Translations under genes and position numbers: made by a program
In this document: one piece after another, positions 43,204 to 55,301 of the stretch
How the letters are laid out: each line of letters begins with the position of its first letter
Position numbering within the stretch: position 1 is the stretch's first letter
The notes under the pieces: generated by a model
What the model was told of the DNA's origin: nothing
What the model saw: only the letters and a program-made list of their open reading frames with translations
The model's database searches: none
Assembly: GCA_014529385.2 (NCBI GenBank)
Contig: CM043960.1
Coordinates: 123,098,543 to 123,162,542, forward strand
From: Adiantum capillus-veneris
Taxonomy: Eukaryota > Streptophyta > Polypodiopsida > Polypodiales > Pteridaceae
Length of the DNA: 64,000 nt
Direction of reading: 5' to 3'

Positions 43204-44533
43204 TCAGTCCACCAATATACATTTTTGAGCGTTTAAGGTATGAGAATCTTCAATGAGTATGCCACTTAATGCTTTACACTTTAGCAGCTCTGCATAACCA
43301 TTCTTGGAGAACTCTGTGTGAGCAACTCTAATATTCGATGGCCCGAGATGGCTCAGGTAGTGCCAAAGAGAACTATATCTACCCATGGAGACTTTGCGCC
43401 AACCTCTAGTACGCATTGAAAACTTATCAACATGATAAGCCGTTTACAAAGCATTTTAATTGATATTAACACTTGTAGTAAAGAATACTAGAAATTCTAC
43501 CAGGTTTAGATTTATTTACCTCAGTTTATTCATCCCTCTCCTCAAGCTTTTTCTTTGTAAGATCGATGCTAGATCGATCACCTCTACTAGTTGCAATCAG
43601 TGGTTTGTGTGGATGAAATACTCTCTTTGGTACACTGTCATAGAAAGAGGCACATGATTTTATTTCCACTAGTGTACTAGCTACTATTTGCACCAATTGT
43701 TGTTCGTTTTCACTAGGGAGGAAACAGAGGCTTGTTGGGAGATCTTGGTCTTCGAAATCAATTTGAAAATTGGCTTTCTCTTCCTTACCATTGGGATCCT
43801 TCATGCCCACATAGATAGCAAGCACTACAAGAGACTCATCTTCTCTAAGTCCTAATGTTTTGGCAATGTCGTCAAGGAACAGAAACTGAAGATCATCCAC
43901 CACTAGATGCAAAGTGAGAATTTGGAGGTCTGGCATCTCTTCCAACACCTCATCTCCCTCTATCGTTCGATCTTCCTCCTTAGTGGCATTGGGATCTTGC
44001 ATGAGTACGAGTGCCATAGATGCTTTGGCTTGCTCATCGATCTCTTCGATAACTTCATTTGATTCCTCCACAATGGTCATAGGAGGTCTTTGGTTGACCT
44101 TTTCCTTTGATTTTTCCTTGTCCATGCCCTCAAGCACAAGTAATGCCATAACCATGTCCCATGGAATAAATTGGGTGCCTATGCAACCCATGCCCAAATC
44201 CATGAGATCATCCTCATCCTCTATCTTGAAGTTCCGTTCCGTGAGGCCTTTAATAAACCTCAACAAGAGAAACCGGAAGTTTTTGTCAGCCGCATAGAGA
44301 TGCTTAAAGAAATCCACTGGAAATCACGCCGTGTCGGATCCCTCAAAGATTATGGCATATTCCTCCATGTGTTATGCCATGTAGTCAAGAAAGCTTCTGA
44401 ATGCCTCTGCATGACGGTTGGTAGTGGCTTGCATGTCAATTGTCCCCTCAAACACAGTGGGTAGTTCATGTGCTCGATCTACAAGCCCTACCTTTTCTAA
44501 TTGTGTGAGAAGTGCATCAGTAGACATTGCCAT
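43204..44533 (-). pseudogene. Unknown gene B, 5' part (acidic protein)
   Basis: ATG 44533 opens MAMSTDALLTQLEKVGLVDR. With in-frame stops after FLDYMA and GSDTA, the frame continues to 43526: FFKHLYAADKNFRFLLLRFI, then long Glu/Asp-rich segments (VEESNEVIEEIDEQAK, KIEDEDDLMDLG) and FHPHKPLIATSRGDRSS. A second stretch, 43416-43204, reads GWRKVSMGRYSSLWHYLSHL after an acceptor-like tactag. The predicted helices are amphipathic and acidic. I recognise no domain. It precedes, on the same strand, the exons at 42.4-38.0 kb. That it is the same gene is inferred from strand and order only. Confidence 0.4.
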
Positions 44534-44885
44534 GGATTCGTTCGCGAAGAAGATGCGAAGAGAGCTTAGAGCTAGAGTTTTGTAAATATGAGAAATGAAG
44601 TTTAAAAACTAGAAAGTCACTTATATACCCAAAGTCACATTTTTAAAGCACTTAAATTAATGTCAAAATAACTCAAAACTTTAATTTTAAACAAAATCAC
44701 GCGATAAAGCATTGAAGACACCAACATTGAAAACATTTGTGCTCCACAACAAATAAATTTCACGCTTCAATCGAAAACTTGAACAAGCTGAGAATAAACA
44801 AGTATGCGTAGAAACAAGATTCAAAACACCGTATGTATTAATGTGGACAAAATCCATGTCAGTTACAAACTTTTACAAAAATACA

Positions 44886-45222
44886 TCACGGAAACGGAAC
44901 GTTCTCACACAGAAGGATCTTCTCTTTCCTGGAGAGAACAATCTTTTCATTAATTACAAAGAGATATCGTTTGGGAAAGGTATATTTGAAATTAAAATAC
45001 TCGCGAAGGTGACTAAGATGCCAGTCATTGTTCATTGTAATGTGGTGCACTGCATCGTCGTGGAGATGTATATGTAGGTCAAATGATTCTCTAGCAGCAA
45101 CCTCAGAGTCTAGTGCCTCCCATTCTCCCATCGTCAACTTCCATCTTCTATAGGGAAAGACCATCGGAAAGCTTTGATTTGCAATATGGTATCTCAACAC
45201 CACCTTGTCAGCAACTACAGAG
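44886..45222 (-). pseudogene. Unknown gene A, copy 2, third segment
   Basis: On minus, coding opens after an acceptor-like accactag with GDRIKCSVVADKVVLRYHIA. It continues FPYRRWKLTMGEWEALDSEV, then HLHDDAVHHITMNNDWHLSH, to a stop at 44886. EWEALD matches the DWEALD of gene A copy 1 at about 31516-31533, which in that copy directly follows exon 2. Here about 3.1 kb separates the two, so I infer an insertion at 45.22-48.29 kb. The match is short, so this assignment is tentative. Confidence 0.4.
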
Positions 45223-46216
45223 CACTTGATTCTATCTCCCTAGTGGTTGACCACCTTGTTTCCATGGTGGTTGACCACCTTAGTTTCCCATCTAGCTGCA
45301 AGAAACCTGTTGATCACACTTCCCCCTTTGCAAGTCCACATTCTTGGTGTCATGTGAACACTTTGAAGTCAAAATATAAACACAAACACATGAAGAGACA
45401 TAAACCATGTTACCGTGGCTTTATGAGAACCATAGGTGCACTTCATTGCTGCTTGCACATCCACCTCAATTCTCCTTTTGGTTGTTGCGATCAAGGCACT
45501 GTCTGGCTTAGGCCATTCCAAACTCTCCAAAGATTGGTGAGTGTGAGGTCCCCACCCCGCCATATCAAACAGCGGATCTGATGGTGAACCTGGTGGCCAC
45601 TAGATCTATAGCGGAAGCAAACAAAGTGGTTCAGGGTTCAGCTAGCAGACGATCTCTCATCACAAAGTGAGTCGAGCTCGAGCCTACTAGCAATGAGATC
45701 TAGCTCCACCTCGCAGGGGAAGCGTACTTAAACTATATAGCGATCCTAAGACCCACCTTCCAAGAGGAGAGAAACCCCGAGTGCCTTTTTCCCCATGTTT
45801 CAGAGGCACGTACTCTTGAGATTTCACCGCTCTAGGGACAATGAGTATTACTAATATCGAATTAAACACTATGGGGACAGAGTGTTGCCGACCAATCGGG
45901 ACCACCCATCTCATAGGCATTGGCAACCTGAGCCAAGCCCCTACTTTCCACCCCTACACTCACACTTCCTTGTGTGACCTAATTACTACCACAATGGTTA
46001 TTCAACATAGACATTCCTTGATTAATTTCGAATCACATTGTTTGTTAAGACAGCCCTTCAACCAGTATTGCAAACAACACCAAGACAATATTCTAGTAAA
46101 AATTCTACTCAAACTTATTCATTCAAATTCCAATGTTCTGGAGATACAACATCCCCCCTCCAGCGAGAGTTTACTCCTCCCGTTGTCGCCTAGCTGCCCA
46201 TACAACTAGGTATGTC

Positions 46217-46335
46217 CACCGCATAGAAAGCACGACATGGACACTCCCACCGCATAGAAAGCAAGACGTGGGTTCCCACCGCATAGAAATCAAGTCATGG
46301 GTATCCACCGCATAAAAAGCAAGTCGTGGATTCAA
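46217..46335 (+). repeat. About 30-bp tandem repeat, 4 units
   Basis: Four units of the form 'ccaccgcatagaaagca', then 'gacrtggr', at about 46217, 46248, 46278 and 46306, with few differences. Confidence 0.85.
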
Positions 46336-46595
46336 GAGCCCTTAACGAGGAACTCTGCCCCCTGTGATCAGTAGGGGGTTCAAGACTGATTCAACATTGG
46401 AAATAAAATGAACACGTCGAGCTAAATTTTCCCTAGCAGACATTCTTTCCTATTGCAAACAGCATACCCATCAATCATTTCTTTCCTACTTTAGACTTTA
46501 ATGTACAAATGAGTTCAGTACCGAGGTTTCCGTCGGATTCCTCCAACATGTTTTGGGGATATGTTCATTCCTAACTAAACGTGTGCAATGTTAAT

Positions 46596-46766
46596 TCAAA
46601 CGACTTGAATAAAATTATGTCCTACCTCTTCCATTTTTCCGTCAATGGCCTGTGAGATGGCCGGTATTTGTTCGTCCATGGGAGCTTTTCCCTTTCCATT
46701 GACATTGCTTGTTCCCGCGTCGCGGTCGTGGGCACCACCGAAGCGAGTTCTCTTAATCGGAGCCAT
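46596..46766 (-). CDS. Short reading frame, possible gag N-terminus
   Basis: ATG 46766 opens MAPIKRTRFGGAHDRDAGTS and continues with GKGKAPMDEQIPAISQAIDG to EEVG. There a GTAGGA could be a donor, or the frame runs to a stop at 46596. A basic Met-Ala-Pro start followed by an acidic helix is common in gag proteins of plant Ty3 elements. No downstream gag or pol is seen. Confidence 0.25.
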   Translation of the reverse strand: MAPIKRTRFGGAHDRDAGTSNVNGKGKAPMDEQIPAISQAIDGKMEEVGHNFIQVV

Positions 46767-47891
46767 TTTACTCACTACTTTAAATGATAAACTTGAAAAA
46801 GAGCTAAAGTCCGAGAGCATCATAACAAACCAATTGACAGATTAGATTTATTAAAGAATCCTCCTTATGCAAGAGTTTAGATTTCCCCTTCGAGACCTAG
46901 CAATTTTATAGGTAGTTCTTTACTTGCCCTATGGGAACTGGCTCTAAAGTTAATCACTTGGCTTAGATGATTAAGAAATTCAGAATTTTACTAATTGATT
47001 TACAAAAGAGATGAAGTAAGCAAGTTCAATCATTTTCCTAGAGCACTTGAAGATGCAGAATTACCGTAGGTATGTGTGATAGAAAATCCTTTTTCCTAAT
47101 GGCCTAATGACGGTTTAATTTTTCATCCTTAATCACATTTTAATGTGGGATAAAATTGGGTCTAATTTAATTACAATACTATTGAATGATAAAAGAGTGA
47201 ATTCCATAAAATCTACATTATTACTAGCTGACAATTTATTAACTAAGCTGCCTAGAGAGAGAATCTTTCATAATCATGTATTAATCTCTGATTAAGGATG
47301 ATGAATGACTGCATAATTTAGCTAATTGAATGATGATTATGTAATGGAGTATAGCTATGTAAACTTAAAGAGCAGCTATTGGGAATTATAGCTAAAAGTA
47401 GGCATAATAGATGAAGAATATGAGAGAGTAATGATGAGAATAAAGAAGAGCCGTAATTTAACCATAATTACCGTGATTAGGGGCTGAGAATCCTCTAATT
47501 TTTTTGATCCAATGAATCCTCAAGATGAGAATTTCGGCAGCACCTCTCTCCTTGCTTCTCCTTCAAAAATTGTGTGCGTACCGACAGCACCTCCCCAAGG
47601 TGTGTGTGTGTATACTGGGGGTGTGTGTGAGCGCACCTTTAAATAGGCCTCCTCAAGCTGAAAATCGATCTGGGTTGCTATTTGCATCTGAGAGCCTCTC
47701 TAGTTAAGCATGGCAAGTCCAGTTGCCTATCCACCAAGTGTCCAGTTGGCTTGGTTAACTGACTCTCACACTTAGTAGCAAGCTTAGAAACTCTCCCAAG
47801 ACTCCCACAAGGCAAGAGGGCGTCCCCTAGCTGCTAAAGCTGAGCTGGAGTGGGCTGGAACCTGTTCCCACACAGCCTTGGGCCATACCCA

Positions 47892-48040
47892 AAATGAGTC
47901 ATACGAGTCGGATTTTGATGCCGAAAATTGGTATAACAAGCTCTATCTAAGGCGTATGTGGTTTTAGGCTAAAACGGGTCAAACGAGTCGGATTTTGATG
48001 CCGAAAATTGCTATAACAAGCTCTATCTAAGGCATACTGG
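47892..48040 (+). repeat. Tandem pair, about 80-bp unit
   Basis: 'acgagtcggattttgatgcc', 'gaaaattg(g/c)tataacaag' and 'ctctatctaaggc' occur twice, about 81 bp apart. Confidence 0.85.
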
Positions 48041-48295
48041 CCCGAGTACCTGCCATATTTAGCAGCCCTCGGAGTCCGAAAATGCATTTTTTCAAATTTG
48101 GGATACGGGTCCAGTTTTTCGAGACGGTCAAAACTAAACGGGTCGGGTGACCAAAAACTTACTATTTTTGGAAAATTTTTTTACAAAAATTATTTTAATT
48201 CACATTTCAAAGATTTAAAACATTCCAAACAACATGGCACTAACAGAATTCGGAAAACTGCTAAAAATAGTAACTTTTTCCATTATACTCATTTC

Positions 48296-48964
48296 AAGGT
48301 ACAATGGTGCTCTTTTGATCGGGGTCAGAGACCTTACAATGAGTGAACCAGAGATAGATTACCATATCCATTTTGCCTAGGTGTGACATAAGTATGATCA
48401 TAAAAAAAATGTCACGTGAGGCAAGCTCAGAGGACTGACAACTAGCATAGAGCAATTTGCCAAGCTCAGTGTGGATGGCCTCAAAAGTTCCAGTGAAGGA
48501 CTCTATTGGCTCCCACTCTATAAAATCGGATGGAAAAATATCTGTAAACATGAACAAAAAGCAACGGAAATCTTACAATCATCAAAAGCAAAACACAAGG
48601 TAGAAATACTAAATAGATAACCGAAAAACTTGCAAGAGGAGTAAAATCTACAATTTGCAAGAAACCTTGATGGAGCCACTACTGTCTCTAGCTTCAGCTG
48701 TGAAGCAACATACACATATTGCACCTTAACAAGCCTCTTGCTGTCTTGTGTTTGCTTGAACTCCATGATTTTTCCCTTACAATGGTGTGCTCGAGAAGTG
48801 CGTCTCCTTGAGACCTTGTGTGCACCTCTTGAGCTGGGCTGCATTGTCACCCACATCATTCGTTTTAACTCCATCGTCACCCAATAACTATTGTCGTCTT
48901 GTACATTGCTACATGAAATGGAGTCAATGACACTCCTAGGTCGTTGAGTACCGGATGATGCCAT
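48296..48964 (-). pseudogene. Unknown gene A, copy 2, exons 1 and 2
   Basis: Exon 1 (48964-48652) starts MASSGTQRPRSVIDSISCSN and contains VTMQPSSRGAHKVSRRR, CKGKIMEF and KVQYVYVASQ, ending at a GTAGAT donor. A 110-bp intron ends ttcatgtttacag. Exon 2 (from 48541) gives IFPSDFIEWEPIESFTGTFE, IHTELGKLLYAS and MVIYLWFTHCKVSDPDQK. It aligns colinearly with copy 1 at 30903-31480, including intron position and phase (one base of a TAT codon, then AT). Unlike copy 1, exon 1 has no stop and the acceptor is intact. Exon 2 diverges after DPDQK, where the 3-kb insertion begins. Function unknown. The Met is favoured because MASS--RP is shared. Confidence 0.6.
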
Positions 48965-49063
48965 GGGAAATAGTGGCACAACCTGCACACAAACACTTAT
49001 GATTAGACATTGCACATCCATGTTCTCAGCTGTATAAAGAGCAAGAATCTTGATGGTACACAA

Positions 49064-49756
49064 AGGTGAAGGATGCCACTTACTGCTATACTACTCCACC
49101 TGTTTGTTGGCTTAATGTGGAAGAAATGTTGCAAAGCTTGAGAGGGAAGTGGATCCTCTTTAGAGAGCTTAATGGAGAAGGAGCAAGAAACCTGTTGAGG
49201 AAAGAAAGAGGGATGATGTAGCACAAGGATATGCTGTAGACTTTAGCTTTAGCTAGAGGGTGTTTAGTAAGACCATGGAGTAATGGAGAACTTTAGTTTG
49301 AGGAGAATGCAGCCCTCAAGAATGCAGTAAGCTTGAGGAGGGAAAGGAGGTTCAAACTTCTTCTGCAGAGCTTTAGGAGGGAAAACTGAAAGGAAGGAAA
49401 GAGCAACAAGGTGAAGTGAAGAGAAGTGAGAGATGGTACAATAGAGAGAGGGAGGGAATGATCAACACGTTTTTGGAGGGGACCCCTTTTAGAAGAGAGG
49501 GGGGGAGAAACTGGCAGCCAATAGAAAGAGAAATGATTGTTTTTTACTCAACTATTTAGAGAAAAGTTCATTTGTTTGAATTTATAAGAGATTTTCTCTT
49601 TGTATTTTATAAAAGAGTACAAGCTTGACCACTTACTTTTAGGCCTTACCATACCCACCATTTCAGTCCACATGGCATCCACCCATTTTCCCCTTCCATA
49701 ATCTCCTTTTTAATCCCATGACAATAAAGAGGCCCCCTTAGATCACATTCCCTTCC

Positions 49757-49760
<4 letters not shown>
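49064..49760. other. Upstream of gene A copy 2, no gene seen
   Basis: Purine-rich, with gaggag and gaaggaaag words. It may hold the promoter of gene A copy 2, but no TATA box stands out. Confidence 0.3.

Positions 49761-49812
<52 letters not shown>
49759..49812 (+). repeat. (GA)n microsatellite
   Basis: About 25 GA units, uninterrupted until a final aaag. Confidence 0.95.
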
Positions 49813-49839
49813 TAGAGAAAATATGAAATGAAATGTTAT

Positions 49840-50435
49840 ATTAAGATTTACGGTTAGTTTAGATTTAAAACTACATTTAAAATTAGGTTAGATTAAGATC
49901 TAAGATTAAGTTAGATTACATTTAACTTATATTTAAAATTTATGCTAATTTTAAAATTAGGTTATATTTAAGATTATGTTAAGATTTAAATTAGATTTAA
50001 GATTATGTTAGATTACATGTAGGTTTATGTTAGATTTAAGATTAGATTAGATTTAGGTTTATGCTGAGTTTAAGATTAGATTAGATTAGATGTAGATTTA
50101 TGTTAGATTTAAGATTAGAGCGAGTTTTAAGATTAACTAGATTACATTTAAGATTAGATTGGATTTAAATTTAAGTTATGTTACATTTAGATTTAGGATT
50201 AAAACTTAGCTTAGATTTAGGTTTATGTTGAGTTTAAGATTAGATTAGATTTAAGATTAAGGCAAGATTTAAGATTAGCTAGGTTAGATTTAAGATTAGA
50301 TTAGATTTAGATTTAAGTTAGATTACATTTAGGTTTATGTTAAATTTAAGATTAGATTCGATCTATGTTTACGTTGAGGTTAAATCTAGATTAGATCTAG
50401 ATTTATGTTAGATTTAGATTAGATTTTGAGGGCAT
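49840..50435 (+). repeat. AT-rich degenerate minisatellite (ttagatttaagattagatta)
   Basis: About 600 bp built from ttagatttaag, attagatt and aggtttatgttgag words in irregular order. A longer period of roughly 35-45 bp is suggested by repeated 'tttaggtttatgytgagtt'. It is followed by two further isolated motifs at 50565-50600. Confidence 0.9.
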
Positions 50436-51011
50436 GTCAATGGAGGCTTGCCCAAAAACCAAACACTAGGTACACAACAATATGTATATTCCCAGCAGAA
50501 TTTGACACCTATTAACTCACCCACTAACCATGTTCAATTAGCTCAGAATCACCATATGTTCAATTAGGTTAGATTTAAGATTAGATTTTGGATTTAGTTT
50601 TTATATCAAATTCTACCTTCAAGATTATGGAAAAAAATTAGAGTTAGGAGAGCGGTGATCCCTCTCTTCCTCTTTACGGATGCGACCGTAAGTTGGAAAG
50701 CTTTCAATGGCATGATAATTAGATTGGAGGCCAACATGTAATGTGCTAAGTAATCCCTTGAACAAGATCTACTATGAAGAGATGTAAAGATGGTGTGAAT
50801 TGCTACAGCTAGAGAAGAGGCAAAGGGGTTTTGTCCACTACATGCACTTCCATGTAGACGTGGGTGTGTAGATTTCTTGTACACACAAATACAAGCATTG
50901 AACAATAAAGACGAGATTATAACCAATTGGTTTGGATCTCCATGCACCTCTAGAGCGAGGTGTGTGGAGATCGGACATGACTAGAGAATGTGAGGCAGTT
51001 TACAGTGTGAA

Positions 51012-51016
<5 letters not shown>

Positions 51017-51051
<35 letters not shown>
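51017..51051 (+). repeat. (GA)n microsatellite
   Basis: About 17 GA units, 65 bp before the first ATG of the TNP2 gene. Confidence 0.95.
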
Positions 51052-51055
<4 letters not shown>

Positions 51056-51115
51056 ACGGAGGATGTCAATAGAAGATTAAATTTATGTCCAGGTTATAAA
51101 GTTTTTACATTCATT

Positions 51116-54100
51116 ATGGGTAGTGACGACGATGTGGGGCCGTCCAACCGAAACATCTATCTCTTAACAAGGATCTTATGTCCTTGTAATCAATGCAAAT
51201 ATGGTGTGCAATGGACAAGACACGTTTCTTTGCAGCACGTTCGCAAATTTGGAGAGTTTGATCCATCTATTATAGATCGAGTTGTTGCCAATTATAACTC
51301 ATCGGACTCTGATGCTGGCCAACATGCAGCAATCTTGCAACCCAATAGACGTGTTCACAGGTGAAGCCACAATATGTAGCCTTTGACATCTCAGAGGATG
51401 ATCATGCAGACCACATTCCCAAAGAGGCAATGTTTGAGCTCGAGATCGATGAAATGATAAAGACGATCATGGATTCAGAAAGGCTTATTTGTGATGATAT
51501 GAAAATTGAAGCTGATATGCCATTGTATGATGGAGCACGTGTGTTTAGATTGAAGGCGTTCCTGGTTCTTCTCAACATGTAGGCAAAGTTTGGATAGAGT
51601 GACACTAGCGTCACAACATTTTTCAGGTGATCTATTACAATGTGTTTACTTCAATAAAAAACTCTAGATGTATAATGAGCTGATAGATTACTTACACAAG
51701 TGTACTGTATTTTTTTTGCTGTGTAGATTGCTCAAAGAGAACATACTGCCAGCAGCTGATAATGTGATGCCAGATTCCAGAGAGGAAGCAAGAAAAATCT
51801 TGCAAAACTTGGGGATGGATTACAATTCGATTCACGCTTGTCCCAACGACTGCATTTTTTTCAGAGGGAAATACATAGACATGGAGAAGTTTCCAAAATG
51901 TGATTCCGAGAGATATTGAGTAGATCTCCACGAACAAAAAATTCCACAAAAGATTTTGCGACAATTTTCTCTACTTCTTTGCATCAAGCATTTCTTCGAA
52001 TGTAAGTCCATGGCCGCTCTAGCATCATCGCACGAGGAGAATAGATCTTCGGATGGTGTGCTACGGATTCCTGCAAATTGCGTAGCCTGGAAACATATAG
52101 ATGATACATGGCTGGATTTTGTCAGGGAAGTTCGAAATTTGCGCATAGGCCTGGCTATGGGTGGCATAAATCCATTTGGTCAGAGATCAACATCTTACAA
52201 TGTATGGCCTGTTGTCGTCCTCAACTACAACATTCCCGCGTGGTTGACTACCAAGAAGGGGCACCTGTTTCTAAGCTTGATTGTGCCGGGGCGGTATACG
52301 TGAAGAATATGGATGTGTATCTTTGTCCACTATTGGAAGAGCTACAACAATTGTGGATTGGAATAGAAGTGGCGGAGATGAGCCGATACATAGGTCGCTG
52401 GAATGCTTTGATCAAAGGCATTTTAATGTGGACCATGCATGACTATCTCGGACTAACAAAATGGTTAGGTGATTTACACTCAAACTCAAACACTATAAAC
52501 CTTGGTTTTTCTCAAGCTTATCTATTGTCATGTGTATACATGCAGGGCTTGAAACAAGCGGATATATAGCATGTGTCACATGTGGACCTAGACTTAATGC
52601 ACGTCGGACGCCCTCATTGAAGAAGCAAACCTACAAAGGCCATCAAGTGTATCTTCTAGAGAATCATGAGTTACGTGATGATTTTTTGGGAAGAGAGCCA
52701 CCGAGGATGTCTACACAAGCATGGTTAGAATAGAAGAAGATGTGTGATGACGGTTTGCCTCCAGGGATGAAGAGAATCTCTATATGGTACGAGTTACCAT
52801 ATTGGCTCAGACTCATGATCAATCACTTGTTCGATCCAATGCACATATTCAAGAATGTGGGTAATCTGCTGTGGGACCATCTGACCCGCAAGAAAGATAC
52901 TTTGGGAGCCAGAGTTGACCTTAGAAATGTGGATCATATGGAGCAATATTGGCCGCAGACAGCACCCGATGGATCGATAAAACTCCCGAAGGCGCCATGG
53001 ATTTTGACAGGGCCCAAGAATGCAAAGTAAAAAAGACCATTCGATCTGTGCGAACCCCAACTGGTGTAATGCACTCGCTCCAAACATGTTTCACTAAAGA
53101 AGGGAAGCTTACTGGTTTGAAGTCACACGACTGGCATAAAATGTGTAAGATATGTTTAAAGTGGAATATATCATAGTGGGGATTGTGTAGCAAATTTGTG
53201 TGTGGACTTTAATATCATTGCCAAACGTGTTTTGCAGTTTATTTTACCGATGGCCATTAAGGGATGTTTGTCTCGTGACCACCGTAACACAATCTACAAA
53301 CTTGCGGAGTTAGTGCAATGGATCTCACAAAGGAAGATCAATGTAGACTCCATACCATTCACCAAACTAAATGCTACGGAGGTTCTGTGCATGTTTGAGA
53401 AACACTTTCCTACCACCATGCTAACCATCCAGGTGCATCTTCTTGTTAACATAGTTGATGAGGTGGAAATAGATGGCTCAGTACATTCCAGATGGATGTT
53501 CTTTTTAGAACGTTTCATGAAAACGCTCAGGGATATGTGCGTCAGAAGGCACGTTCGGAGGGTAGCATGGTAAAAGGTTGGCTGGTATCAAAGTCCCTAG
53601 TTTACATTGAAGAGTGGCTAGACGGATTTGATAGAGCCTAAGACACGCTATGACGAACCATAGATGATGAGTGCATATCCAGGATTGTCATGTGCAATTT
53701 TGATGTTGAGAAGAAGATCACAGAAGATCTAGAGGCTAAAATCAATCAATTCTGCATGATTCCCAATCTAGTGATGCAAAGGTAGATTTCACAATACGAG
53801 GATGCAAAGCAAGAGCGACAAAGGGCACGAATCGAGTGGAGACGAGGAAGACGACCACCGATGCATTATTCGGCGGGTTTGGAGAGCCTACCAACATTCA
53901 TGAGCTTAATATGGTTGCACAACCAATTGAAAAGAGCATAACAATGCGGTGAAGAAGTGAGTGAGGAGGAGTGGGAGTACTCTTGGGGTTTCGCGACCAA
54001 CGTAAGTTTGTAATGTACGACTAGCGACTTTCTAGATGTTTGAACGGCCACTCATAATCTTTGTTGGTTGTAGTATAAGTCATACACAGGAGCATGGTGT

Positions 54101-54822
54101 AAAGGTCGACATTTTAGGATGGAACGGATCAACAAAAAGCGTTTTACACAAGATTGTGGAATCATGGACAAATTTGAACAGTTTAGTCGACGACGGTCCT
54201 CTGATGCAGATCTTGTGGTGGCTGAACTCACCTACTTCGGCACGCTACAAGAGATTTTGAGGATCGATTTTAGAGGATTTTTTTGTGGACTTGTCGAGCT
54301 GCAATGATTTAAGATAAACATGGACGGTCATAACACTACTGTGTGCAGAGGAGAGTATGGTTCCCTCGAGGTGGATTCGACTAAAAAATGGACCGACCTA
54401 AGAGACACTTTCGTACTACTTGAGCATTGTGAACAAGTAAGTCTGTAAATATTTAACATCCAATTTTAGAAGTTATGTGCCTGGAAGCACTTAAGTAAGT
54501 TATGTGGCTCTGACAGGTGATATTTCATCCTACAAAGTCTGCATCAAATTGGTGGTACATCATAGACGTAGCCCCTCATAGTGCACGGACTTATGAGGGC
54601 TATCATGTGCCAACCACAACGGCATCAATGGAGGAGATCGAAGAGGATGCTCATTCAGAAGCCGTTGAGGTGGTGCTAGACGAGCATCAAGCTGCTACTG
54701 TCTATGGGGTGGATGTAGAGGATCTACAAAATGAAACAGAGGACAATTGCCTAAATGGAGAGCTCTATATAGACATAGGTAGTTATGCTAAGCTATGCGA
54801 GGATGAGAGAGAGACCTCTTAA
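51116..54822 (+). pseudogene. TNP2-type CACTA transposase, plus strand, degenerate
   Basis: Starts at ATG 51116 (MGSDDDVGPSNRNIYLLTRI). An N-terminal CPCNQC zinc-like motif and HVRKFGEF follow, as in TNP2. Then come LKAFLVLLNM (51546), a gap, ACPNDCIFFRGKY (51836), WKHIDDTWLDFVREVRNLRI and INPFGQRSTSYNVWPVVVLN (52090-52240). Next are NMDVYLCPLLEELQQLW and LIKGILMWTMHDYLG, then YIACVTCGPRL (52561), DPMHIFKNVGNLLWDHLTRK (52836) and LPKAPWIL. The downstream part has LPMAIKGCLSRDHRNTIYKL (53250) and a C-terminal tail to about 54822 with ending SYAKLCEDERETS. Frames change at least six times, and some gaps may be introns. It shares order and motifs with the minus-strand TNP2 at 19.7-22.8 kb. Confidence 0.85.
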
Positions 54823-55089
54823 ATCCATAAACATTGTATTTGAACACTTTTGCTCGGTTTTATAATATATGTTGTATTCACATGGCTTTTTGTATATTCT
54901 TGTCTATATGCTATACTTGAGAAATTTAAATTTTGTTTAATTGTCATTGCTTACACTCCAAGCCGAAGGAGTTCTCAAAGGGCGGACAGATCTTTCTCTT
55001 CTAACAAAGAAGTAGGAAGCGTGCATCGCCTCTCGCTAAGGTTTAATTTGAAGCCGGATTGAACTCCTCGTCTCGCAGGAATCCCTCCC

Positions 55090-55142
55090 CCTTTATGAGC
55101 TCTCTCTCTCTCTCTCTACATGGGAATCTCTCTACACAAGAA

Positions 55143-55186
<44 letters not shown>

Positions 55187-55200
55187 CCCCCCCCCCCCCT
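55090..55200 (+). repeat. (CT)n and poly-C run
   Basis: Two CT blocks (55100-55119, 55147-55183) end in about 17 C. They lie between the two CACTA genes. Confidence 0.9.
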
Positions 55201-55301
55201 AGGAATCCCTCCCCCTATTATCTATAGTATAGATTATAGCTTGTCCATATTTTCTTCTCGATTCAATATTAAGATTAAATTTTTGTGTGTTTAATGCAGG
55301 T

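Larger units (their letters stand above)
45225..48290. mobile_element. Repeat-rich insertion splitting gene A copy 2
   Basis: This interval has no counterpart between the matching parts of gene A copy 1. It contains near-palindromic ggttgaccacc pairs (45241-45283), a tandem repeat (46217-46333), a possible gag-like N-terminus (46766 down) and an 80-bp duplication (47892-48040). This resembles a non-autonomous LTR element, but I could not pair LTRs, so its type is unproven. Confidence 0.35.

Noticed and set aside
43828-43840. CACTACAAGAGA as the missing 5' end of the 51-57 kb CACTA
   Set aside because: It lies within the gene B reading frame and has no subterminal repeats; 7 kb of unrelated sequence separates it from TNP2.
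49840-50435. Interstitial telomere-like repeat (tttagg words)
   Set aside because: The plant telomere unit TTTAGGG is not tandemly repeated here; gggtt is absent and the period is much longer and irregular.
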